This document shows positions 16,227-24,157 of a stretch of 64,000 nt of DNA, piece after piece. Source of the stretch: CBDDHT01 sp965227905 (GTDB lineage: Bacteria; Pseudomonadota; Alphaproteobacteria; Rhizobiales; Methyloligellaceae); NCBI GenBank assembly GCA_965227905.1, contig OZ245780.1:2108001-2172000 (forward strand), written 5' to 3'. Each line of letters opens with the position of its first letter. The first letter of the stretch is position 1. Both the position numbers and the translations under genes were made by a program. The notes under the pieces were generated by a model. The model ran no database searches. It had not been told where the DNA came from and worked only from the letters and a program-made list of their open reading frames with translations.

Positions 16227-17176
16227 CAGACGAATTGACGCGCAAAAGTCGCCTTGTGGGCGACAATGAGATCCGAGTCTCGTTCGAATTCTTTCCGCCC
16301 AAGAGCGATAAGATGGAACAGGATCTGTGGACGGCGATCCGGCGCCTGGAGCCGATCCGACCGCAGTTCGTGTCGGTGACCTATGGTGCTGGCGGCTCGA
16401 CCCGGGAGCGTACTCATTCGACCGTGGCGCGGCTTGTCCAGGAAACGCTGATGGTGCCAGCGGCGCATCTGACTTGTGTCGCGGCAACCCGCGAAGAGGT
16501 GGATGAAGTTGCGCGGTCCTACTGGCACGCGGGCGTTCGCCATGTCGTGGCGCTACGCGGCGATCCGCCGGAAGGGGCGGGCGCCAAATACGCACCCCAT
16601 GAGGGTGGCTACGAAAGCTCGGCCGATCTGGTGGCAGGCCTCAAGCGAATTGCTAACTTCGAGGTGACAGTGTCGGCTTATCCCGAAACGCATCCCGAAT
16701 CGCCGAGCATCGAGGCAGACCTTGATATGCTGCAGGCGAAGGTCGACGCAGGCGCCGATCGTGCGATTACCCAGTTCTTCTTCGAGACGGATTCCTATCT
16801 TCGCTATGTCGACCGCGTCCGAGCGCGCGGTATCGACATCCCGATCACGCCGGGCCTGGTTCCGATCCATAACTTCAAACAGGTTGCCAGCTTTGCCGGC
16901 AAATGCGGGACGACGGTCCCGAACTGGCTTGCACGGCGCTTCGAAGGCTTGGAGAACGATCCGGAGACGGCGCGTCTGGTCGCCGCGGCGGTCGCTGCCG
17001 AACAGGTCATGGAACTTGTCGATCAGGGAATTACAGATCTGCACTTCTATACCCTGAACCGCGCCGATCTGGTCGTCGCCATCTGTCATCTGATCGGTCT
17101 CAGGTCGGCAACAAAGCACAAACCGGCGAGTGGCGCCCGGGTTTCGGCTCCGGCAGTTCTGGAGATGGCATCGTGA
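16223..17176 (+). CDS. metF: 5,10-methylenetetrahydrofolate reductase
   Basis: The 317-residue TIM-barrel flavoprotein matches MetF: VSFEFFPPKSDKMEQDLW at the N-terminus, the FAD-binding VTYGAGGSTRERT, and HLTCVAATREEVDE. The catalytic/substrate segments VALRGDPPEG and ITQFFFETDSYLRYVDR follow. It reduces methylene-THF to methyl-THF, the methyl donor for methionine synthase encoded next. The gene starts inside the stop of the regulator gene and its own stop overlaps the GTG start of metH part 1, so the operon is tightly coupled. Confidence 0.96.
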   Translation: MTDELTRKSRLVGDNEIRVSFEFFPPKSDKMEQDLWTAIRRLEPIRPQFVSVTYGAGGSTRERTHSTVARLVQETLMVPAAHLTCVAATREEVDEVARSYWHAGVRHVVALRGDPPEGAGAKYAPHEGGYESSADLVAGLKRIANFEVTVSAYPETHPESPSIEADLDMLQAKVDAGADRAITQFFFETDSYLRYVDRVRARGIDIPITPGLVPIHNFKQVASFAGKCGTTVPNWLARRFEGLENDPETARLVAAAVAAEQVMELVDQGITDLHFYTLNRADLVVAICHLIGLRSATKHKPASGARVSAPAVLEMAS

Positions 17177-18234
17177 CGCGCGATGATCGTATCAAGGCAT
17201 TAGCCGCCGCAGCCGCCCGGCGCATCCTGATCATGGATGGCGCCATGGGCACCATGATCCAGCGCCACCGGCTGGATGAAGACGGCTATCGGGGAACGCG
17301 CTTTGCAGATCATGGCTCCGACCTCAAGGGCAACAACGATCTGCTCGTCCTGTCGCGCCCCGACATCGTCAGCGAAATCCACGATTCCTTTTTTGCTGTC
17401 GGTGCAGACATTGTCGAGACCAACACTTTCAACGCGAATGCAATTTCACAGGCGGATTATGATCTCGCCGATATTGCCTTTGAGCTGAATGTGGAGGCCG
17501 CGCGCCTTGCTCGGTCTGTTGCCGATGGCTGGACGAGAAAGACACCGGACCGCCCGCGCTTCGTTGCGGGTGCCATCGGTCCGACAAACCGAACGGCGTC
17601 GATTTCGCCGGATGTGAATAACCCGGGTTTTCGCAACGTCACCTTCGATGAGTTGGTTGCGATTTACGCTGTGCAGACGCGAGGTCTGATCGAAGGCGGA
17701 GCGGACGCGATCCTGATCGAGACGGTTTTCGATACGCTCAATGCAAAGGCTGCCGGTTATGCGGTCGAGAGTGTTTTCGACGAGGAAGGCATTCGGCTCC
17801 CGATCATGGTCTCGGGGACGATCACCGACTATTCGGGACGGAATCTTTCTGGGCAGACACCGGAGGCCTTCTGGTATTCGCTTCGGCATCTCAATCCATT
17901 TTCAATCGGCATGAACTGTTCGTTCGGCGCTAAAGAGCTGAGGCCTGCGGTCTCCGATATTGGCGCCGTGGCGGAAACGCTCGTCAGCGTCTATCCGAAC
18001 GCCGGTCTTCCAAATGAGATGGGCGAGTATGACGAGACACCCGAAGAAATGGTCGCTCAGCTTGAGCCATGGGCAAAGGATGGTTTGATCAACATCGTTG
18101 GCGGCTGCTGTGGCACCACACCCGAACATATCGGCGCCCTGGCAAAGGTGATGGGCAACTATCCGCCGCGACCGATCCCGACGATCAAACCTGCCATGCG
18201 ACTGTCTGGTCTGGAGCCATTTGTGCACTACTAG
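17173..18234 (+). CDS. metH: Methionine synthase, homocysteine-binding subunit (split MetH, N-terminal part)
   Basis: The 353-residue protein corresponds to the first domain of MetH. It has ILIMDGAMGTMIQRHRL at the N-terminus, IVETNTFNANAISQADY, and the Zn-binding cysteines in GMNCSFGA and GGCCGTTPEH. It presents homocysteine thiolate for methylation. It ends directly after this domain, and the rest of MetH is a separate gene starting 390 bases downstream, an arrangement seen in several alphaproteobacteria. The GTG at 17173 overlaps the metF stop (GTGA). Its stop codon overlaps the stop of the opposing small gene in the self-complementary CTAG. Confidence 0.93.
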   Translation: MTRDDRIKALAAAAARRILIMDGAMGTMIQRHRLDEDGYRGTRFADHGSDLKGNNDLLVLSRPDIVSEIHDSFFAVGADIVETNTFNANAISQADYDLADIAFELNVEAARLARSVADGWTRKTPDRPRFVAGAIGPTNRTASISPDVNNPGFRNVTFDELVAIYAVQTRGLIEGGADAILIETVFDTLNAKAAGYAVESVFDEEGIRLPIMVSGTITDYSGRNLSGQTPEAFWYSLRHLNPFSIGMNCSFGAKELRPAVSDIGAVAETLVSVYPNAGLPNEMGEYDETPEEMVAQLEPWAKDGLINIVGGCCGTTPEHIGALAKVMGNYPPRPIPTIKPAMRLSGLEPFVHY

Positions 18235-18581
18235 GCAAGAGCGCAGGCAATGGTGCTGAGGCCCAAAAACGTAATCGCCATGGCGACGAAGATGACAAAG
18301 AACAGGGCGATGTGACGCCACATCCGTCGATACTCCGGGAGCGCTCGCGCGTCTTTGGAATAGAACAGGAAGGGTCGGGTCATGATTGTCCAGTATGCCG
18401 CCGCCCCTTCCGCAGACGGATCGAGTTTTCTGACGATGGCAAGAAGATCCTGATGGTATTTCCAGATCATGCGCATCGCGAGAATGAGAAATACAAGGGA
18501 AATGGCCGTGCTGACGATCGGGTGAAGACATAGGACATTGGCGTCGGTAGACGCCAGATGTGAACCCAACGAAATAGCCAT
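18231..18581 (-). CDS. Small two-helix membrane protein embedded between the metH parts
   Basis: The 116-residue product has two hydrophobic segments, about residues 22-40 (PIVSTAISLVFLILAM) and 92-114 (HIALFFVIFVAMAITFLG), with a basic, aromatic central region (MTRPFLFYSKDARALPEY). Family unknown. A strong GAGGAGG sequence lies four bases before the ATG at 18581, which supports real translation. The gene lies antisense in the middle of the metF-metH operon: its stop overlaps the metH part 1 stop, and its start lies just upstream of metH part 2. Any promoter must sit inside the coding start of metH part 2. Its product, or the antisense transcription itself, might affect operon expression; this is speculative. 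Confidence 0.72.
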   Translation of the reverse strand: MAISLGSHLASTDANVLCLHPIVSTAISLVFLILAMRMIWKYHQDLLAIVRKLDPSAEGAAAYWTIMTRPFLFYSKDARALPEYRRMWRHIALFFVIFVAMAITFLGLSTIACALA

Positions 18582-18624
18582 GAAACCTCCTCAGGCGGAA
18601 CGAGACGGTTTGGAGAAAGAACAA

Positions 18625-21309
18625 GTGACAACGAGCGCAGCAGCGACTTTCATTAACATCGGAGAGCGGACCAATGTCACCGGTTCGGCGAAGTTCCGCA
18701 AATTGATCGAGCAGGGCGACTATGCGGCAGGTCTCGAGATCGCGCGCGGTCAGGTCGAGAACGGCGCCCAGATCATTGACGTGAATATGGATGAAGGCAT
18801 GCTCGATTCCGAGGAGGCCATGACAACCTTCCTCAATCTGATTGCATCCGAGCCCGACATTTCCCGTGTTCCGATCATGATTGACTCCTCGAAATGGTCT
18901 GTCATCGAGGCAGGACTGAAATGCGTCCAAGGACGCGCCGTCGTCAACTCGATCAGCATGAAAGAGGGCGAAGAGGCTTTCATCGAGCAAGCCCGAAAAG
19001 TCCTGCGCTACGGCGCCGCGGTCGTGGTCATGGCATTCGACGAAGACGGTCAGGCCGAGACCGTCGAGCAGAAAGTCGATATCTGCAAACGTGCCTATAC
19101 GATCCTGACGGAGACCGTCGGATTCCCGCCCGAGGACATTATCTTCGATCCAAATATCTTTGCGGTTGCCACAGGCATTGAAGAGCATAACGGCTATGGC
19201 ATCGCCTTCATCGAAGCCACGCGTCGCATCAAGCAGGAGCTGCCTGGCGCCCATGTCTCGGGTGGCGTCTCGAATCTTTCCTTTTCATTCCGCGGGAACA
19301 ATGCCGTTCGCGAGGCGATGCACTCGGTCTTTCTCTACCATGCCATCCGCGCCGGCCTGGATATGGCGATCGTCAATGCCGGTCAGTTGATGATCTATGA
19401 CGATATCGATCCGGAACTGCGCGAACTGGTCGAGGACGTCATTCTCAACAGGCGCGATGATGGCACGGACCGGCTCCTTGAGGCGGCCGAGAATTACAAA
19501 GGGCAGGGTAGCAAGGCGAAGGAAGAAGATCTTTCCTGGAGGGAGACGACTGTCGAAGAGCGCATTGTCCATGCGCTGGTCAACGGCATTGCGACCTTTA
19601 TCGTCGAGGATACGGAGGAAGCGCGCGCCAAGGCCGAGCGTCCACTGCACGTCATCGAAGGCCCGCTCATGGACGGCATGAACGTGGTGGGAGATCTCTT
19701 CGGGGCCGGCAAGATGTTCCTGCCTCAGGTTGTGAAATCCGCCCGGGTCATGAAGCAGGCCGTCGCCCATCTTTTACCCTTCATGGAAGAAGAGAAGCGA
19801 GAGCTTGGTCTGGAAGATGCTCAGGCGGCTGGAAAAATCGTCATGGCGACGGTCAAAGGCGATGTGCATGACATCGGCAAGAACATCGTCGGCGTTGTGC
19901 TTCAGTGCAACAATTACGAGGTGATCGATCTGGGTGTCATGGCACCTTGTCAGAACATTCTCGATACGGCGCGAAAAGAAGGTGCGGACATCATCGGTCT
20001 CTCTGGCCTTATCACGCCGAGCCTGGATGAAATGTGCCACGTCGCCGCCGAGATGGAGCGCGAAGGGCTCGATATCCCACTCCTGATTGGTGGGGCAACC
20101 ACGAGCCGCATCCATACTGCCGTGAAGATCAATCCGAATTACAAGCGTGGCCAGGCGATCTATGTGACCGACGCGAGCCGGGCTGTCGGTGTCGTATCCA
20201 CACTCCTATCCCACAGTGACCGTCAGCCCTACATCGAAAGCATCCGCGAAGACTATGCCAGGATGGCTGAGTCCCATGCACGTGGGCGCCAGGATAAGAA
20301 GCGCCTCACCCTGGATGATGCGCGGCGGAACAAGCATCCTGTTGAATGGAGTTCCTATCAACCACCCGAACCGCGTTTCCTCGGCACAAAGACGTTGGGC
20401 AACGTCGATCTAGGCGAGCTTGCCCGTTATATTGACTGGACGCCGTTCTTCGCGACGTGGGAGCTTAAGGGGCAGTATCCGCGGATACTGCATGACGACA
20501 GCATGGGAGAGGCCGCACGTCAGCTATTTGCCGACGCGCAGGAAATGCTATCCCGCATCGTGGGCCAGAAGTGGCTGACCGCAAATGGCGTTGTCGGATT
20601 CTGGCCGGCAAGCGCGATCGGAGACGACGACATCGTTGTCTATCCGGATGATGAGCGCAAACAGCCCTTCGCGACATTCCACACGCTAAGGCAGCAAATT
20701 GCGCGAACCAATACGCGCTCCAACGCCGCTCTCGCAGACTTCATTGCACCCCAGGACTCGGGCTTGAACGATTACATCGGTGGCTTCGCCGTAACCGCCG
20801 GGCTCGGCGAGGAAGCGCGCTCGGAGGTGTTCGAACTGGCGCATGACGATTACTCGAAAATCATGCTGAAAGCCCTTGCCGACCGGCTGGCGGAGGCGTT
20901 CGCTGAATGGGCTCATGAGCGCGTCCGTACCGAGTTCTGGGGCTATGCGCGTGACGAGGCTTTGGGCGTCGAAGAGCTGATTGACGAGAGTTACCGCGGT
21001 ATTCGGCCTGCGCCGGGCTATCCTTCGCAGCCCGATCACACTGAGAAAGAAACGCTGTTTCGTCTGCTGGGAGCAGAGGCCAGGGCCGGCGTCAAGCTGA
21101 CGGAGTCGTTTGCCATGTGGCCTGCGGCTTCGGTTTCGGGTTTGTATTTCTCCCACCCTGAGAGCCACTATTTTGGGGTCGGTAAGATCGAACGCGATCA
21201 GGTTGAGGACTATGCGCGCCGCAAGGGCTGGCCGGTCGAGACGGCGGAGAAGTGGTTGTCGCCAATTCTCAATTATGAACCTCGCGCTTTCGCGATTGAG
21301 GCCGCCTAG
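18625..21309 (+). CDS. metH: Methionine synthase, folate-, cobalamin- and SAM-binding part (split MetH)
   Basis: The 894-residue protein holds the remaining MetH modules in order. The pterin-binding TIM barrel starts INIGERTNVTGSAKF. The B12 cap is followed by the cobalamin domain with its axial-His motif GDVHDIGKNIVGV, DLGVMAP and LSGLITPSLDEM. The C-terminal reactivation domain ends with SVSGLYFSHPESHYFGVG. It transfers methyl from methyl-THF via cobalamin to homocysteine held by the separate first subunit. The GTG at 18625 was chosen because GGAG lies nine bases upstream and the conserved region starts within ten residues. An in-frame ATG at 18580 would overlap the start of the antisense gene and lacks a good ribosome-binding site. 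Confidence 0.93.
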   Translation: MTTSAAATFINIGERTNVTGSAKFRKLIEQGDYAAGLEIARGQVENGAQIIDVNMDEGMLDSEEAMTTFLNLIASEPDISRVPIMIDSSKWSVIEAGLKCVQGRAVVNSISMKEGEEAFIEQARKVLRYGAAVVVMAFDEDGQAETVEQKVDICKRAYTILTETVGFPPEDIIFDPNIFAVATGIEEHNGYGIAFIEATRRIKQELPGAHVSGGVSNLSFSFRGNNAVREAMHSVFLYHAIRAGLDMAIVNAGQLMIYDDIDPELRELVEDVILNRRDDGTDRLLEAAENYKGQGSKAKEEDLSWRETTVEERIVHALVNGIATFIVEDTEEARAKAERPLHVIEGPLMDGMNVVGDLFGAGKMFLPQVVKSARVMKQAVAHLLPFMEEEKRELGLEDAQAAGKIVMATVKGDVHDIGKNIVGVVLQCNNYEVIDLGVMAPCQNILDTARKEGADIIGLSGLITPSLDEMCHVAAEMEREGLDIPLLIGGATTSRIHTAVKINPNYKRGQAIYVTDASRAVGVVSTLLSHSDRQPYIESIREDYARMAESHARGRQDKKRLTLDDARRNKHPVEWSSYQPPEPRFLGTKTLGNVDLGELARYIDWTPFFATWELKGQYPRILHDDSMGEAARQLFADAQEMLSRIVGQKWLTANGVVGFWPASAIGDDDIVVYPDDERKQPFATFHTLRQQIARTNTRSNAALADFIAPQDSGLNDYIGGFAVTAGLGEEARSEVFELAHDDYSKIMLKALADRLAEAFAEWAHERVRTEFWGYARDEALGVEELIDESYRGIRPAPGYPSQPDHTEKETLFRLLGAEARAGVKLTESFAMWPAASVSGLYFSHPESHYFGVGKIERDQVEDYARRKGWPVETAEKWLSPILNYEPRAFAIEAA

Positions 21310-21506
21310 TTTGCCGTCGTTTGAGATTGGTAGCCATAAGGTGTGATCTGCGGGTTTTGCGGGAATCCCGCTGCGGAACACTTGGCGAGAATTGATTGTC
21401 CAACGGGCATTCTTGTGTGCCGAGGTGCATTGTTGTTCATGCTATTGACGGACATATGTGAGAAGGTCGCGCAAATCCGAGATTGAGCTGTAAAGGGTCG
21501 TGCAAG

Positions 21507-23228
21507 ATGAAACCGCAGCATTTCGCAATCGCTTTCACACTTTCCATCGTGGCCTTTCTCCCCGTCGATTCCGTTCGAGCCGAGCCGGACGCAGAGTCCT
21601 GGATGACCGTGCGCGCCAAGAGCCATGCACGCGCCAACAGAACCGTCGATCAGGCGCGAGCGGCGCTCCTTAGAACGTTCCAGTCGGCCGACATCGATGG
21701 TGGTGGGATTTCGGCCACCGATCACGACCTTCAGCGCAAAGTTTCTTTCGCACAGCAAAGATCTGGAAAGATCGGGCGGTGGTTGCGCATGGATTTGGAC
21801 GGCGATGGTCAAGTCACAATCGAGGAACTGAAGCTCGCCCTTGGCAAGCGGGCACGCCAGCCAATTCGCTCGCAGGGTGTTTCGCTGGAGCCGACCGCTG
21901 ACCAGATCTCAAAAACTCTGGACGCTCTGCTGCAAAAACAACTGAAAGGCGATCTCGATGGCGACCAGGTGATAACTTTCAAGGAAATGGTCGCGGCGGC
22001 AAATGCGGATATAGAGAAAAGGTCTGCCAGATATCGCGGTCGTCGGACCCAAGTACCAATGAGCCTTGATTTGAATGGCGACAAGATTGTCTCCCGCGAA
22101 GAATTTGTTTCCGTCGCAGACCGAGTCCTTGAGCGGTTCGATAGCGATGGCGATGGTCGGTTCTCAACCACGGAAGTTGCCGATCTCAGGGCGGCAGCAA
22201 GTCAACTTCAGAGGGCCTTGCGTGTCGCGGAGCGTGAGCGCCGGCGCGTCGAGAAAGAGCGAGTGCTTGCAAAAAATTGTGGATTTCCGAAGGCGCAGTC
22301 AGATGCAAAGCTGGTTCTTTTGAGCGCGGCGCGCGGGCGGGCACTTTCCTCCGTTAGTCTCGGTGACGATACTGTCTCGGTCAGCGTTGCGAATGCCTGG
22401 ATAGAACCCGGGAGCGAGCCGCTCTATGTCGTGATCGCAAGTGCCCGCCCGATGATCTGGCAATTCAGCGGGGCCGTCGATCGTTTGCAGTCGGTGGTTG
22501 TCACGGCACAGCAGAGGCGTGCGGGCAAGACGGCGTTGGCCGGTGTGGTTGGTGTCGATGCAAGCCGCGTCCACGTTCCGTCCCGGGTCGATTGCCTGCG
22601 ATACTATCGCGGATCGAAGAGCAGTCAGTCGTTGCGGGCAAAAGCAAGGATAAAGGCTCTGACCGGACGTTTGCCGGATCTTATCTTGTCGACATCGCGC
22701 ATTAGCACGGTAAGCTTGCCTGGTGGCATTTTCGATAGGGCGGCAGCCTATGAGAATAGTGTCGTCGTACCCGAGAACAGTCCCGGGGCCACGCTCTGGC
22801 GCCGCTTCCAGCGCACCTATCCTGGCGGTCTTGTGAAAATCGATCCGTCGAAAGTGGTCGCCGCTGCCGATGTGAAATCCTATGGGGTCTGGCCCGAATT
22901 GGCAGGTCTCGCCCGCCTCGTCGATGACGGTTCGATAAAGATCATTGCCAGCCAGGATGTTGTTCGCGTCGGGCAGACGGAGATTGTGACCGGTGGAGGT
23001 GCAGACCGCGTTATCCTGCAAGGTGGCCGGAAAGCCAAAGTGCACAGGCAACCCAGCGAATTCCTGATCGTGAAGCCGATTCAATTTCCTGCGGGGCTAA
23101 CCGGCGCCCTATCAGGCAAATTCCAGTTGGCACCGGGAGTGCCGGAGCCGACAGGAAAACTGGGCCATTCCTGCGTGCGGTATCAGGATACGGGCAAACC
23201 GCTTGCCGGAAGCCGTGGTTGTCGGTGA
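21507..23228 (+). CDS. Secreted multi-EF-hand protein with unknown C-terminal domain
   Basis: A signal peptide (MKPQHFAIAFTLSIVAFLPV...RAEP) is followed by about five EF-hand-like loops in the first 220 residues: DIDGGGISATD, DLDGDGQVTIEE, DLDGDQVITFKE, DLNGDKIVSREE and DSDGDGRFSTTE. The second and fifth have near-canonical calcium ligands. A charged helical linker (RVAERERRRVEKERV) leads to about 330 residues that I do not recognise; they contain two well-separated Cys (KNCGFPKA and VDCLRYY) and a further Cys pair near the C-terminus (HSCVRYQD, GSRGCR). The protein is probably periplasmic or extracellular and calcium-responsive. An in-frame start at 21483 is less likely because the signal peptide begins at 21507. 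Confidence 0.8.
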   Translation: MKPQHFAIAFTLSIVAFLPVDSVRAEPDAESWMTVRAKSHARANRTVDQARAALLRTFQSADIDGGGISATDHDLQRKVSFAQQRSGKIGRWLRMDLDGDGQVTIEELKLALGKRARQPIRSQGVSLEPTADQISKTLDALLQKQLKGDLDGDQVITFKEMVAAANADIEKRSARYRGRRTQVPMSLDLNGDKIVSREEFVSVADRVLERFDSDGDGRFSTTEVADLRAAASQLQRALRVAERERRRVEKERVLAKNCGFPKAQSDAKLVLLSAARGRALSSVSLGDDTVSVSVANAWIEPGSEPLYVVIASARPMIWQFSGAVDRLQSVVVTAQQRRAGKTALAGVVGVDASRVHVPSRVDCLRYYRGSKSSQSLRAKARIKALTGRLPDLILSTSRISTVSLPGGIFDRAAAYENSVVVPENSPGATLWRRFQRTYPGGLVKIDPSKVVAAADVKSYGVWPELAGLARLVDDGSIKIIASQDVVRVGQTEIVTGGGADRVILQGGRKAKVHRQPSEFLIVKPIQFPAGLTGALSGKFQLAPGVPEPTGKLGHSCVRYQDTGKPLAGSRGCR

Positions 23229-23275
23229 CCGGTCGTTGCTTGCGACGACAAGACTGAGACAGCCACCCGATCGAC

Positions 23276-23833
23276 ATGGCGCATTCTGACATCTTTACCC
23301 TCGTGGAAGATCCTGATGTGGCCCGCGCCTCGGCTAATCAGTTGTTCCAGGATGTAAAAAAGGAATTATCCCAGGTTGTTCCGGCTTCGGCCGAGATCCT
23401 TCATGTCGGCGCGACCGCAATCCCCGGCTGTCTTACCAAGGGTGATCTCGACATCGTGGTTAGAGTCGATCTGGTTGAATTCGCTGAAGCGGACATTCGC
23501 ATTGCCGAGCATTTCGCCCGCAACCAAGAGTCCGTCCACAATGCAGAGTTCGCCGCTTTCGAGGACAAGGACCGGACGCCTCATCTCGGCATACAGCTAA
23601 CGGCCAAAGGGGGAGCGTTCGATTTCTTTCACTGCTTCTCTGACGCCCTCCGGAAAAATCCCGAAATCGTCCAGCGATACAATGATCTGAAGCGCACCTA
23701 CCGGAATCGCCCGATGGCGACCTACCGCGCCGCGAAGGACGCCTTCATTGTTGACGTGCTGCGCACGCAAACAACACTCGATCCTGGATGCAAGCCCAAA
23801 TTAGATCTCGAACTTAAATCATTCCGAGGATAA
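23276..23833 (+). CDS. GrpB family protein (UPF0157, nucleotidyltransferase-like)
   Basis: The 185-residue protein has the GrpB signature VGATAIPGCLTKGDLDIVV, corresponding to the GSTSVPGLxAKPIIDI motif of the nucleotidyltransferase superfamily, followed by the paired acidic strand and the C-terminal RNRPMATYRAAKDAFI helix. GrpB proteins are often fused to dephospho-CoA kinase; their own reaction is unclear. The ribosome-binding site is weak. The 3' end overlaps by 20 bases the 3' end of the small minus-strand gene for a 27-residue peptide. Confidence 0.82.
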   Translation: MAHSDIFTLVEDPDVARASANQLFQDVKKELSQVVPASAEILHVGATAIPGCLTKGDLDIVVRVDLVEFAEADIRIAEHFARNQESVHNAEFAAFEDKDRTPHLGIQLTAKGGAFDFFHCFSDALRKNPEIVQRYNDLKRTYRNRPMATYRAAKDAFIVDVLRTQTTLDPGCKPKLDLELKSFRG

Positions 23834-23897
23834 GCACGCCCAAAAATCCGAAAGCCAGCGCTGTCGTGACGGTCATCAGTTTGATCGAAATACCCAT
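23814..23897 (-). CDS. Predicted 27-residue hydrophobic membrane peptide
   Basis: The minus strand has a perfect AAGGAGG ribosome-binding site (23904-23910), six bases, then ATG and 27 codons. The peptide starts MGISIKLM and continues as one uninterrupted hydrophobic helix (ALAFGFLGVLILGMI) ending at TAA. The Lys near the N-terminus suits an N-in single-span orientation. Small proteins of this type often modulate membrane complexes. Such short genes are commonly missed; no family is recognised. The 3' end overlaps grpB antisense. The divergent region upstream carries a nested palindrome that might regulate it. Confidence 0.6.
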   Translation of the reverse strand: MGISIKLMTVTTALAFGFLGVLILGMI

Positions 23898-23983
23898 AAA
23901 ACGCCTCCTTAAGCAGCAAGTTGGATCGCTACTATTGAACGAGCGTAAGTAGAGTGCGCGTGATGACCAAGAAAATTCGTTGC

Positions 23984-24010
23984 TGCAATGCAATATTTGC
24001 ATGCGTTGCA
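23984..24010. promoter_or_regulatory. Nested palindrome in the divergent region before caiB-like gene
   Basis: ATGCAA/TTGCAT form an exact inverted repeat around TAT (23988-24002). An outer TGCAA/TTGCA pair (23984-23988 and 24006-24010) gives a second tier. The site lies between the 27-residue peptide gene and the CaiB-family gene, where an operator could act on either. Confidence 0.4.
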
Positions 24011-24157
24011 CAACGGATGACTGACCATACTTCCTTCGAATAATCTCCAATGCTGTCCAAAAGTTAGCCTGCCGCGTTGGCACTGGATTGCAGATTGATG
24101 ACCCACTAAAGTCGCCCTCGAATTTTTTGCTGACGTCGGTTTTGAGGGGGGCTGTCT

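Noticed and set aside
18580..18624. ATG start for metH part 2 at 18580
   Set aside because: It lacks a good ribosome-binding site and overlaps the start codon of the antisense gene, whereas the GTG at 18625 has GGAG nine bases upstream.
21359..21371. GCGGGA-A-TCCCGC palindrome after metH part 2 as a terminator
   Set aside because: The stem is short with a minimal loop and no T-run follows on either strand.
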